Positions 1 through 11,157 of a stretch of 64,000 nt of DNA are shown in pieces. How positions within the stretch are numbered: the stretch's first letter is position 1; each line of letters begins with the position of its first letter. The notes beneath the pieces were generated by a model. That model ran no database searches and was not told the origin of the DNA. It saw nothing but the letters and a program-made list of their open reading frames with translations. The DNA is from Echinarachnius parma (lineage: Eukaryota > Echinodermata > Echinoidea > Clypeasteroida > Echinarachniidae): contig JBAMJV010007766.1 in NCBI GenBank assembly GCA_037951105.1, forward strand, positions 1 through 64,000, given 5' to 3'. The position numbers and the translations under genes are program-made.

Positions 1-910
1 GGACTCATTCTACAGTCTGGAGTGTGACATACACCGTAATTTTATGTTTATGGACATCTGATGAATGCTTCATGGCATCTTTGGTTTTATCCTGAAAGGC
101 TATGGCCCAGAAATGTCTTTCTAGACTTTTCTTTGTGTCAACACCCTACTCCGATCTGTAGGGAATCCTGTTACAGGCTGGAAATTTGATATAATTTCAT
201 ATTCATGGAGAATCAAATAAATGCTTCATGGCATCTTTTGTTTATTTTACTGCGAGATGATGGCACAGAAATTTCATTCTAGACTTTCTTCGTGTCAACA
301 CCCTACTCCGATCTCTAGGGAATCCTGTTACAGGCTGGAAATGTGATATAATTTCATATTCATGGAGAATCAAATGATGCTTCATGGCATCTTTTGTTTA
401 TTTTACTGCGAGATGATGGCACAGAAATTACATTCTAGACTGTCTTCGTGTCAACACCCTATTTCTGATCTCTTGAGAATCCTGTTACAGGCTGGAAATG
501 TGATATAATTTCATTTCCATACAGACTCGATGAATGCCACACAGCTTCTTTCAGTATTATCCAGAAAGTTGATGGCCCAAGAATGTGAGCCAACTTTAGC
601 AGGGGTCCATGGAATTTATTTTTTATTTTTGCTATTCAAAGCCCCCAAATTAAATCTATAGGCTAGGAAGCAAGCAACAATCAACACAAAAAAGGGGGGA
701 AAAGGCCTGAGGGGGGGGGGGGGATTAGCCAAGGAGCCCCCTACCCCCTTGCTATGTCACTGAGGGAATCCTACAGTCTGGGAATGTGATATCGTAATTT
801 TTTATTCATGGAAATGCGAGGAATGCTACATTACGTGGCGTCTTTTCTTTTTATTCTGGAAGTTGATGTTCCAGAAATTCTTTCAACACCTTTCTGTGAT
901 CTCCAGGGAA
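1..910. repeat. About 155-bp tandem repeat, five diverged units
   Basis: Units begin near 12, 172, 330, 483 and 770. Each carries gtctgg/ggctggaa-atgtgatat-aatttcat, then gaatgcttcatggcatctt, then a block ending ctagacttt-tcttcgtgtcaacaccct. The second and third units are the most alike; the last is separated by about 170 bp of unrelated sequence (595-765) that ends in a 13-G run. No coding potential follows the repeat phase. Confidence 0.85.
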
Positions 911-915
911 TCCTT

Positions 916-1478
916 AAAGCCCTTGTCACACACCACAGGATAGCTTTAACAGGCGCCCAACGGAGAGTAACATTATCAAACCATTCGTATGCGATTCTTG
1001 TCCGTTTCTTCTTCGGCGAATGCGTTCCTTGTCAGGAGATGTACATTCAATCCGGCGGAACGTTTTGTGCATGAAGCTATGGAGGCGAGTTTCACCAACG
1101 AATAATTTGATATTGCAAATTTCCTATCTGTTTTTACGCAAACCGAGCGTGGTGGCTTAGCGGTTAGAGTGTCCGCCTCATGCACGGGAGGTCCCGGGTT
1201 CGAACCCAGACCGGGTCATACGAAAGTCTTACAAAATGGTACCTTCTGCCTTTTAGCCAGGCGCTCGGCATTTATAGAATGGAGAAGGGAACGTTAATCA
1301 CACGAGTTACCAGAGGACTGGCCCCCTTCTGTAGCTTTCGCTACATTTGGTAGACGTGTGGCCTAGGGCTAATGAATCGGAGATAGGCGCCGCCTTATGT
1401 GCCAAAATTGGCACGGGAAGGACTTTAACTCTTTAAAAAAAAACTTTTTACGCTATCCGGTGATATGCGACACCACCA
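916..1478. mobile_element. MITE of the GGCCTGGTCACATATCACC type, split by a SINE
   Basis: Left end near 916 (cccttgtcacacaccacaggatagc) and right end 1451-1476 (gctatccggtgatatgcgacacc) are inverted relatives of each other and of the termini at 8516-8756. The interior (attatcaaaccattcg, cggcggaacgttttgtgcatgaa) matches the reverse complement of the interior of that copy. A SINE at 1140-1444 interrupts it. Confidence 0.75.
1140..1444 (+). mobile_element. tRNA-derived SINE with intact target duplication
   Basis: The 5' part is tRNA-like, with a pol III A box TGGCTTAGCGG (1153-1163) and a B box GGTTCGAACCC (1197-1207), followed by the common animal SINE body gggtcatacgaaagtctta...atggtacc and an A-rich tail. 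It is flanked by a perfect 9-bp direct repeat TTTTTACGC (1131-1139 and 1445-1453). The position inside a MITE dates it as younger than that MITE. It is not a functional tRNA gene: the acceptor stem is not paired and transcription-unit sequence continues past the tRNA part. Confidence 0.88.
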
Positions 1479-1763
1479 ATAGTCTGAGAATGTGATGTTG
1501 AATGATTCATTTCTGGGCCCATGCAGTATATTCAAGGCACACTACTATCTAATTTTATTTTGGATGATGGGGCAGGGCTACTAGGTATACAACGAGCAGT
1601 CTTCTTAGCAGCCAACTAGAATGAATTGGGCGCATACCCGCTAACCCTAGTTGACCCTAGTTGGCGACTTAAGTTCCATGACATATTTAAGCTCCACCAA
1701 CATTCTCTTTTATTCACTTAATGCCAACCAACAAAGATTTGTATAAACTACAAAAGACATTTT

Positions 1764-2050
1764 TTAAAATGATCCATTAATACAGAGAAAATCAATGTCT
1801 GATTATATCCCGATCATTCGCGTGAAGTTTCCAAATTCGGTTACTATTGACGATTAAGTATCCAAATTTGGATACTCTAGACTAGGGTCTGAAACCGTCT
1901 AAAGATCTGCTTTCAAATTCAATCCTAAATATATCCATGATTATTATGGAGACATCTGAAAAGTCAAAACCCATTTCATTCTTCTGTTACCATAAGCCAA
2001 ACAATACGGTACAAAGTACAACAAATTTACCAATTTAATGGATCACTTTA
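1764..2050. mobile_element. TTAA MITE family B copy
   Basis: Left end ttaaaatgatccatt, right end aatggatcacttta; interior with atatctcc-ataa and ctgttaccataagccaaaca blocks shared with 22253, 25210, 37423 and 52891. Directly abuts the family A copy at 2066. Confidence 0.75.
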
Positions 2051-2065
2051 CAAACAATTTAAACC

Positions 2066-2461
2066 TTAAAGGGACTTAGTAACATTGTCCAAATCCTCAA
2101 AATAAAATTTTAATTCTAGCGGTTCCCTCATACCTTGTTGTATTCGTATTAACAATAAAATCATGGGACAGGTTTCGGTTTTTCAAATTTCCCTTTCGTT
2201 ACAAAGATATGTACGATCAAAGTATTCAGATAAGAAAAACTCCGGGCGAGTTTTTCATCCCTGTACAAAGTGAATGCAGTGAGTTAGTGCATATCACCCA
2301 ATATCACTTTGCATTTTCGCTCATTACTTGGCCATGCAATGTCCATTTGACTTTGAATTTTCACACAATACCCTGTGGACATATGAGATAACAGCACTAT
2401 ACATTGCATCAACCATTCATCACTTTTTGCACATGCCAACAAAGTTACTAGATCCCTTTAA
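2066..2461 (-). mobile_element. TTAA MITE family A copy
   Basis: Starts TTAAAGGGACTTAGTAACA and ends gttactagatccctTTAA, i.e. inverted termini with TTAA at both borders. The same body is found at 14867, 33292, 34214 and 63154 in either orientation, including the cacaataccctgtggacatatgagataac and ctcattacttggcca blocks. No transposase. Confidence 0.88.
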
Positions 2462-2496
2462 CCCCGAACAAAGTATTCCTAACCCCTTCCTTCTGA

Positions 2497-2960
2497 GATT
2501 CTGAATTTCCCATAGACTTTGTACATAGCCCACCGGGTTCCTGTAAGGAGCGGGTTAATCAAACCAAGGAGGTATTAGGAAGCCTAATACCTCCTTGATC
2601 AAACCCTAACCATATTTTGTTCACCCCAAAACAATAAAATGGTTATGAACTCCTTGGAGCATATCGTCGGTGATATCACGTACCGGCGAATGTTTGATTC
2701 TGCGCTTGATTCCCCCCCCCCCCCCCCCCTGTAGATCCGCGCCTGGATTGTAAACATGATTCCAATCGTGATTCCAATCACGCATGTAAAAGCACTCTAA
2801 ATGAAGCCCAAAAATTTTACAAACTCCAAACTTAAGCCGTAACCCCCTGACCCTAATCCTAATCCCAACTGGCAACCCCTAACCCTAATCCCTAATCCTA
2901 CCCCTAAGCCTTGACATTATAATTTTGCTAGTACATGTTACAGACAAAATGGCATTGAAC
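2497..2960. repeat. Short repeat remnants, C18 run and telomere-like CCCTAA stretch
   Basis: 2497-2558 is a copy of the 'cccaccaggttcctgtaggcaatgggttaa' type short repeat. 2660-2706 is a 47-bp piece identical to one arm of the foldback at 3449-3495. A C run occupies 2712-2729. 2842-2912 holds degenerate ccctaa units (accctaatcctaatccc, aacccctaaccctaatcc), resembling an interstitial telomeric tract. Confidence 0.65.
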
Positions 2961-3045
2961 TAAATGGGTTCTTGAGAAATGTAGATCTAGGCCAAATATC
3001 ACCCTGTACATTAATACAATCCAACCAGTCCCCATTGAATAATGT

Positions 3046-4227
3046 ATCGCTGGGTAAGAGTAATAAGGGCATAAAGTCATTTTTGGGCTAAATTAAGTTA
3101 TGCATACCATCTTGTAGAAAAGAGCTTCCTCTCATATGATGTCAAGTTTTAAGTTTTAAATAATTATTTTTAATTTTGTATGTATATTTGTCAAATAATC
3201 AAAGAGAGCTACTACTATAGTTTCTACATGGCTCCAAAACTTTAAACATGATTTTCTCAAAAGTACAAAAAGTGACTTTTAAAAAGCCCTTCTCTTTCTC
3301 AACCGACGGCATCATCGCATTCCCTTAATGCAGACCCGTGTATTACCCGTGAGCATATACTGACGGACACACTCAGACAGTCTAGAAACTAATGTATCTC
3401 GGTCGACACCATTTACAAGGATACAATGAGCAGACGTGACACAACATATCGTCGGTGATATCACGTACCGGCGAATGTTTGATTCTGCGCGCTAACGAGA
3501 TTTCGAGAAAAACGCGTTTAAAGTTTCCCAACTTCTTCTATCATAAAATAAACAGTTTTAAACAATCAAATTGCAATAAATGTTCGAAGGTGACGAGAGA
3601 GGAATATTCTCTTCAATATGACCCTGAAAATGACCTACCTTAGCCTCTTGATTCTGTGTAATATCACTGCATAGATCATTCGTCGGTACGTAGAGTCCTG
3701 GATTCAAACTTCTCAATGCGAGTGCCTCTACGTACCGACGAACGATCTACGCAGTGATATTACATATTATTGTTTAAAACTGTTTATTTTATGATAGAAG
3801 AAGTTGGGAAACTTTAAACGCGTTTTTCTCGAAATCTCGTTAGCGCGCAGAATCAAACATTCGCCGGTACGTGATATCACCGACGATATGTTGTGTCACG
3901 TCTGCTCATTGTATCCTTGTAAATGGTGTCGACCGAGATACATTAGTTTCTAGACTGTCTGAGTGTGTCCGTCCGTATATGCTCACGGGTAATACACGGG
4001 TCTGCATTAAGGGAATGCGATGATGCCGTCGGTTGAGAAAGAGAAGGGCGTTTTAAAAGTCACTTTTTGTACTTTTGAGAAAATCATGTTTAAAGTTTTG
4101 GAGCCATGTAGAAACTATAGTAGTAGCTCTCTTTGATTATTTGACAAATATACATACAAAATTTAAAAATATTATTTTAAACTTAAAACTTGACATCATA
4201 TAAGAGGAAGCTCTGATCTACAAGATT
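3046..4227. mobile_element. Large foldback element (1.1-kb palindrome) carrying family E MITE arms
   Basis: Arms 3109-3566 and 3769-4227 are near-perfect inverted copies (for example gtgatatcacgtaccggcga at 3458 and its complement near 3865). The outer part of each arm is a family E MITE (tgggtaagagtaataagggc ... cccttctctttctcaacc). The full MITE end is kept only on the left (from 3046). A second, inner inverted pair lies at 3659-3695 / 3726-3763 (cgtcggtacgtagag and complement); 3567-3658 is unpaired. No coding function is evident. Confidence 0.9.
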
Positions 4228-4739
4228 GTGTGTCTAAGAGATCAAAGATATGGTTGTATAATTATCTCCAGGGATGAATGGATTGTACACTAATGCCCCA
4301 GTTTCTTGGGGTTATGTGTGGACAAGGTCAAATAGTTATCTCCAGGTATGTCTGGGTTGTACACTCATCCTGCCTCAGTTTTAAAAATGATGTGTGGACC
4401 ACACATGTCTACATTACAATATCAACTGTTGAACGGGAATTGGATATTGCGCAATAGTACAATGTACAAATGGCCGGTATGCTTAGCTACAGCATATTAA
4501 CGTGAATTGGCGTGTAAATGGTCCAGCTGACTGGACCATTTACTTTAGTAGATGTGGTGTGGACACGGTTTTAGAGATCAAAGATACGGCGTTCATGTAA
4601 TCACCTGGGATATACAATATGTATTATGTACAAATAGGTTTGGGATGAAATTACTGACAGTCGGAAGTCGGAGAAGAGGCTCTGGGGATGAACTCGGGTT
4701 AGATGTCTGACTCCGTGTCACCAAGGAGGCTGAAATAAC

Positions 4740-5370
4740 AGTGGAAGAAAGTCATTTTATAGTAATTTCTACATTTTTCAAAGGATTACCTTGCTCATGC
4801 TCAGTCAGATGACCTAACTTACTGAAAGGAAAAAAGTCCTTTCATGATAATGTATGTTTTCTGTAGCATTACCTTGATCTGTAAGGACACTAAAATAACA
4901 GAAAGGAAAAGAGTAATTTCATGATAATTTCTACATTTTCTTTAGCAGAACCTCGCTCAGTAAGAAGACTGAAAAAACATAAAGGGAAAAGATCATTTCA
5001 TAATTATTTCTACATTTTCTGTAGCATTACTTTGCTTGGTTAGAAGACCTAAATAACAGAAAGGGAAAAGCCATTTTTTGATAGTGTCTACAATTTATAT
5101 TGCTTTACCTTGCTCAGCAAGAAGACCTAAATAACAGAAAGGTAAAACGTTTTTTCATGATAATTTCTGCATTTTTCATAGCGTTACCTTGTTTGGTAAG
5201 AAGACTGAAGGAACAGAAAGGGAAAAGATAATTTCATAACAATGTCTCCATTTCCTAAAGCAAATTCTTGCGCAGTAAGAGAACCTAAATATTACAGAAA
5301 GGTAAAAAATAATTTCATGATAATTTCTATGTTTTCTGTACCAATACCTTGTTTGGTAAGAAAACTGCAA
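4740..5370. repeat. About 90-bp tandem repeat, seven units
   Basis: Each unit has tagcattaccttgctcagtaag, aagacctaaataacagaaagg, and aaaagtcatttcatgataatttctacattttc with substitutions. The reverse strand gives short Phe/Ser-rich reading frames that follow the repeat, not a gene. Confidence 0.85.
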
Positions 5371-5556
5371 TAAACGGAAAATAAGAAAGACATGACATGT
5401 ACTTCCACATGGATTACAAAAACAAGCAATAGACTCACAAGAAAAGAAAGAAAAAAACTACCATCATTATGAAATGCTTTCAAATTGGCAACAACTTACA
5501 GTATGCACACTGAGAGAACTGTAAACAAATATTCTTAGTCTTTCCTGGTAGTGAGA

Positions 5557-6252
5557 TCTAATGAAGATATGAAAATAATATACAGTTTCAGTTGCAACTT
5601 TATAAATGTGACAAGTTAAATGCTAAAAGGCTTATTTTCTGGTAACACTATGACATTTTGTCTACGGTTGCTTGTAATTACCCATCACAAATCTAATGAA
5701 GATATGAAATTAATCTACAGTTTCAGTTTCAACTTAAAGAGTACCATCACTCAAAAATAATATTCTTATAAATGAAAGGTAACATTTTTAGTAGTCCATT
5801 TTAAAAAACAAGTTAAGAAAAATATATGTTTCCAGAAAAAATTATATATTTGGAAAAAAAATTGTCTAGGACGAATGCATCATGATATTGTCTCCAAACG
5901 TACGCATGCATAGAATTGGCACACCCACAGACGTTTGGCGCATACGGAACCAAGAGGCCATGTTGGTTCTGTAAGTGGTGGTAATTAATGGTATTGTTTA
6001 TGAATTACACAACCCTTTGCAAATATGACAATATGACACAAGGGTACCAAAACATATAATTGTGTGTTGTTCTTTGCCTGGTGGTCCCCTTTATTTGTCT
6101 ACAGTTGCTTGGAATTACCCTTCACAAATCTAATGAAGATATGAAATTAATCTCCAGTTTCAGTTTCAACGTAAATATGACAAATTTAAATGCTCAAAGA
6201 ATTATTTTTCTGGTAAATTCATGACATTTTGTCTATGTTTACTTGGAAAACC
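5557..6252. repeat. About 137-bp tandem repeat (three units) split by a MITE
   Basis: Units begin aatctaatgaagatatgaaa at about 5557, 5693 and 6127 and end with gacattttgtctacggttgcttgtaattacc-type sequence. The middle unit is broken after tttcagtttcaac at 5733 by the MITE at 5734-6093 and resumes with ttgtctacagttgc; about 60 bp of the unit is missing at the insertion. Confidence 0.8.
5734..6093. mobile_element. TTAA MITE family C copy
   Basis: Left TTAAAGAGTACCATCACTC, right ggtggtccccttta. Body includes atattcttataaatgaaaggtaac and a block with acgtacgc and ggcgcatacgga. Full relatives at 29041 and 34789. The right border has TTTA rather than TTAA. Confidence 0.85.
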
Positions 6253-8412
6253 CTTCATTAAAACCCATAACATGCATTCTCCATCTAACCAGCCTGAGTA
6301 TTTGTCTAGGTCCTGAACAGATTAATTAATCCTAGTACTTCTACTAAGAAGTTGAGAAGGACATTGAGTTTGCACACATTATTCTCCCAAACTAGTGAAA
6401 GGTTTAAGTTGCATGGTTATGTGCAGTATGTATGACCACACCAAAACAATCACACTCTCTCAAGTTGCTAGTTTAACACTCATGCATGTTGTGAATCATA
6501 ATCTGTCCCACATTTTGCTATTGATTTTTCTGACGGAGAAATCAATTCCCTAATGAAAGAAGACCAGGCGGCCAACACTACCAGAGGCGTGCACGAGTAA
6601 CGAGGGATTTGAAAGGGCATTACGCTAACCACTATTGTTCCGCTGCAAAAAGCGTGAAACGCGCATACGCACAAAATGAAATTTGTTAATGAGCAAATAT
6701 AGCAGCAAAGGTGGTAATTACGGAACAAAAGGGCCTCCGTAATCAGTGCGAATTAGTCGGATCTGGTAAATGGACTCACAAATTAGAGTAATGAGCAACT
6801 CCCCGCGATGCATATTAACAGCAGCAGTTCTTTTCACATCTAAGTTGGACAATAAGTGAATGATGATCATGCATTAGTCTATAATCATATCTTAATTTTT
6901 TAGCTCTTGCAGCGCTGATCTCGCAAATTTGCATCATGTTGTACACAGGCACGAAATGAGTTGGTGAATTGATAATTTGATGATAGTCACCAGACTTTTT
7001 CAAATGATTTGAAAAAAGGTTGATGATTTAATAATATACTGGATATACATTTATGAGATGTCTGTATATATATATTTAGAAAAAACTGTTGTCCATGTTG
7101 TACAACTGTGATCCTATACACATGTATACCGCAACATGCGTGCCGTTTTGCACATAGAGCACACTACCTCATGTGGCGATCGTTACTGCATGCACGGTAA
7201 AAGCTCCTGGACAGAGTGTTTTTTTAATGTTCAAGTATCCATTGGAGCCTCCGGGTTCTACTTGTGGATGCTTGGTATACTATTTGTAGGTGTATGAAAT
7301 GTATTTTTATGACAATAGATGAATTACTGACGCAAAAGAAATGGAAGGGGAATTTCCCTCTCTTCAGGGTGTCTCTTGTTAATTAGATAAAGTTGTAGTT
7401 AATTAGATAAAGTTAAAGCTGTGACTTTTATGTAAAGATATTGCTTTCCTAAGGCCGAATCAGCGATTTTAATGTAAAGATTGCTTTCTGAAGGCAAAAT
7501 TAGCAAAGTGTGAAGGTTGCTTCTTTCTAAAGAAATTGAAAGACTGTACTTATTTTCATTGTAGAATTGATTGGAGAGGTTGAAAAGTGCATTGAACAGA
7601 GCTTTGATTATTAGAAATAAAATTGGAATTGCTATTTATAAAAGAATGAATAATTATATTATTATTATAATTATTATTATTATTACAAGCCATTCTTTGG
7701 ACAACAGTGGGGTGTTTCACAAGCACTAAAATTGATATTACCATCTATCTGTGATATTTAGTGTTTAACATTCCCGTGAATCCATCCATGCTAAAAATAG
7801 AATTTAGTATTGGTTTGGTCCTGTGACAAAAGTATATATTAAAAAAAAAATGATTAACCTATTGAAGATGATTGAAGATGATTATCCATGGGGTCTATAG
7901 ACCCCAGTCCAAGTATTTTTCAGGACCAGTTCTGATTGGGTTAATATCATCCAGAAGGGAGCTTTAGATGCAATCTTGTAGAAATATTGAAGAAAAGAAT
8001 GAATAAATGTTCTTTTATGTGATTGGCTACAAAATATGATTTCATATCATCATATAGATCTCATGGTCCATTTTGGCCAACTCTTTTAACCCTTTAACTC
8101 CAGAGGAACCTGAGCTGTACCGTGTATATATTAACCCTATGTGAGATGCTTCATTTGGTAGGCAAGGGGTTGATCATTGTCAAGTGTCTATTGGAGCCTA
8201 TGGGCACAAGAATGTAATTAAATTGTGGGTGTTTGATAAATCTTGAATATATATGACAGTGACGTCTGTTGTCGGTGCTTGAAATCTGCACTGGCACCAG
8301 CATGGCTTGCTTGGGGCAATTAAACAGCGGTGTATATATATTTTGAATGACTTTCTTTGTTTTTTGGGGCCACCATGTTTTGCTTCAGAGCCATCTAAAC
8401 TTGAATATGTAG
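6253..8412. other. No gene; scattered short repeats
   Basis: A partial short MITE of family G lies at 6254-6327 and a full copy at 7854-7944 (TTAACC...ggaccagttctgattgggTTAA). 7376-7500 has two small duplications (attagataaagtt twice; tgtaaagat-ttgctttc twice), and 7655-7690 is an ATT microsatellite. A caagt-tccattggagcct block occurs near 7230 and 8180. I see no coding exon. Confidence 0.6.
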
Positions 8413-8510
8413 GTAAACCCATTCAGGACCGATTGATTTTGCTATAACATGATTGTATTCTCCATAGACCTTAGCCCAAGTATTTTCAGGACCAGTCCTG
8501 AACAGGATAA
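8413..8510. mobile_element. Short MITE family G copy (about 90 bp)
   Basis: Runs from aaacccattcaggaccgatt to ccagtcctgaacaggataa; the ends are inverted relatives of each other. Its core tgattttgctataacatg-attctccatagac is shared with 14014 and 57503. It directly abuts the MITE at 8516. Confidence 0.8.
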
Positions 8511-8515
8511 TCTAT

Positions 8516-8756
8516 AAGGCCTGGTCACATATCACCTGGTAGCGTGAACGGATGCCCGACGACGAATTTGCGAAATCAAATTATCCGGTGGTGCAAGTCG
8601 TCTCCAATGCTTCATGCACAAAACATTCCGCCGGATACAACAAGGTATATATCGACAGACAAGAAACACATACAAACGGAGACGGACGGGTTGACAAATT
8701 TTACTCTACGTTGGTCATCCGTTTAAATGCTATCTGGTGATATGTGACTGGGCCTT
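8516..8756. mobile_element. MITE with AAGGCCTGGTCACATATCAC termini
   Basis: Left aaggcctggtcacatatcac-tggtagcg, right gctatctggtgatatgtgac-gggcctt, about 30-bp imperfect inverted ends. Interior caaattatccggtggtgcaag...cattccgccggata is itself shared with 19556-19780 and, reversed, with 916-1478. Confidence 0.85.
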
Positions 8757-9992
8757 TTGGTACAGTACTTGTCAGTTCATTGCTCAGACGAAGGAGCTGC
8801 TAGATCAGAAAACCTGGCACGTCTAGACTTACATGCGATTACATTTGCCTTCATAGCGGATAAACAGTTCTCAGGATTTTTTTTCTCTCTATTGAAAAAG
8901 AAAGATTTTACTTGCCTGTATATCAGGCATATGCAGGAAAACATTGTATTTTTTGTATCCATTCGCACAAGTTTATAGATTTCTATCTCAGTGTGGATTT
9001 ATTTCAGTTCAATATTACAAGGTTTATTAATTTAAAAAAATGATTTCATCGCAGCCAAGGCTAAACAGCATCGTTGGCAAAGAGAAAATACCTTATAACA
9101 AGATTGAAACATATAATGGCATCAATATAGAAGCACATCAGAAGATAAGTAGACATGGATACATTCATAAAACAACAAGTTTAATACTGGTATAATATAA
9201 TATATCTATACAACAATTAGTTTTGATTGTGAATAATAATAAACATAATTTTGAATACAAACAAAATAACAATGAAGAGCATTTAAAAATAAAATCTAGT
9301 AGTTTTCAAATGAACAACTTACATTGTAAGTAAGGCCGTCTCGGCTTGCATGAATTCCAGACAGGAAATGAGAGAACGGTTGGCAATGGCAACCCGGTTA
9401 CATCTTCACAACAACAAAAATATGTGATTCTTTTATCCACCTCATTCATCATAGGAAAGAGGCTATTGTTGGGGACCTAGCTGCTCATTCACTATGATAT
9501 TGAAATTTATGATGCCGTGTTCTCTTTGGGTCATTTGTTCATTGTGCATGTAGTTTGAGTGCATTTTAATGTGAAATTGTAGCTTGATTGTACATTTGGA
9601 AAGAACACTAAATTGACTTTGAAATGCAATATTTTTTTTAAAAACTGAATTGAAGACTATGCAATTTAGCATAACATCGTAGCTTGCTTGCTTCAAGTTT
9701 GATGACAGAACATTGTGAAAAGCGATGTCATTTTCCTAAATTAAAGTCCATGCAATTGAATACAACAGTGTACATGTAGCTTCCTTGCAGGATGACAGCA
9801 CATTAAATGACTGTTTTCACCACTGGGGCTACTCCTATATAAACATGTAAATGCAAAAAGTATAATTTCAAACTAAATTCAAATGCAGAGGAAACTGACC
9901 CAAAATACATTTAAAAGATGTAAATTAGCAAAGAAATGGCTTTGTTGGGAATCAAGCCTTAGACCTCAGCATTGCTATACCATTGAGCAGGC
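8757..9992. other. No gene or element recognised
   Basis: AT-rich sequence. Short reading frames on both strands have no recognisable family motif, splice context or repeat structure. Confidence 0.5.
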
Positions 9993-10286
9993 CAGGGCTC
10001 CACACTTACATTTCTTGTCAGTGGCCCGGTCGGGCCAGTGAAATAATTTCTTCCCTTTTTCTGGTGGCCCGAAAAAGAAAAATTTACTGGCCCGAAAATT
10101 GTATTTCATGAGTAAACTATTTACTTTTCATAATATCACTCTTTCCTGATCAAACCTGTGATTATAGATGAAGCATGCATGATATGGAAGAAAACAAGAT
10201 TTTTCCAATTTTGTCAATGTTGGGATTAAAATCTGCTTGCCCGATCGGGCCACCAAAATATGACTTTTACAAATTGTCGAGCCCTG
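9993..10286. mobile_element. hAT-like MITE with CAGGGCTC ends
   Basis: Begins cagggctccacacttaca and ends aaattgtcgagccctg. A subterminal inverted pair gtggcccggtcgggcca / ttgcccgatcgggccac supports a terminal-repeat element. The nearby flanks cattgagc / cattgagt could be an imperfect 8-bp duplication. Confidence 0.65.
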
Positions 10287-10539
10287 CATTGAGTGTTCTA
10301 ACCATTGTGCACCTGTCAAGGAATTTGGAGGTCTTGCGTTCAATTCTCTTGAGCATGATTTTTATTTATTTTTGTTTTGTTCTTTGTTATAAATCCTTTT
10401 ACATGTAGAAATATTTGTTGATGTGATAGCTGATCAATAATATCCCTCTTTTGGTGATAAAATAGTTCTCCTTTTGTAAAATTATATATTTGAAGAAAAG
10501 TCACACAAATTGTCATTTGATGCCTGCAATGTAAATGTA

Positions 10540-11157
10540 CTCTGTATGTTTGTTAAATGTGTGTTTACAATTACAAAGCACTTTTTTTATACCCTTACAA
10601 TGTGACATCAATATTTCTTTTTTTACGAATTGCGATACCAGATGTAAAGTTGTATAGGATATCATTATTTGCTGATCTTACATGTACCGCCCTTACTCCT
10701 CCCTAATATACATTATATGCCTAACATAATGTCTGTAATTACAAGGCACTCTTTTAAACCCTGATTATTTCACATCAATAAAATATTACAACATGTATAT
10801 ATTACCAGTTTGTAGTTTTATAAGATATCATAATTTTCCGATCTTTCATTTACAGCCCTTACTCCTGCCCACCATTTATGCCTAGCATTATGTCTGTAAT
10901 TACATGGCACAATTTTGAACCCTTCTTATTTCACATCAATATCATATTACAACATAACACCAGTTTGAAGTTTTATAGGATATCATAATTTGCTGATCTT
11001 ACATGTACCGCCCTTAATTACTCCTCCCCACCATTTATTCCTAACATTATGTCTGTAATTTCAAGGCAGTATTTTGAACCCTTATTATTTCAAAACTATA
11101 TTAGATTGCAACACACAATACAAGGTTGGAAGTTTTATGGGATATCATAATTTGCTG
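10540..11157. repeat. About 165-bp tandem repeat, four units
   Basis: Units share gtctgtaattacaaggcac, aacccttattatttcacatcaata, tttgaagttttataggatatca and atttgctgatcttacatgtaccgcccttactcc. Starts are about 10567, 10735, 10890 and 11055. Not coding. Confidence 0.85.

Noticed and set aside
1140-1215. Functional tRNA gene
   Set aside because: A and B boxes are good but the acceptor stem does not pair and the sequence continues as a SINE with a target duplication.
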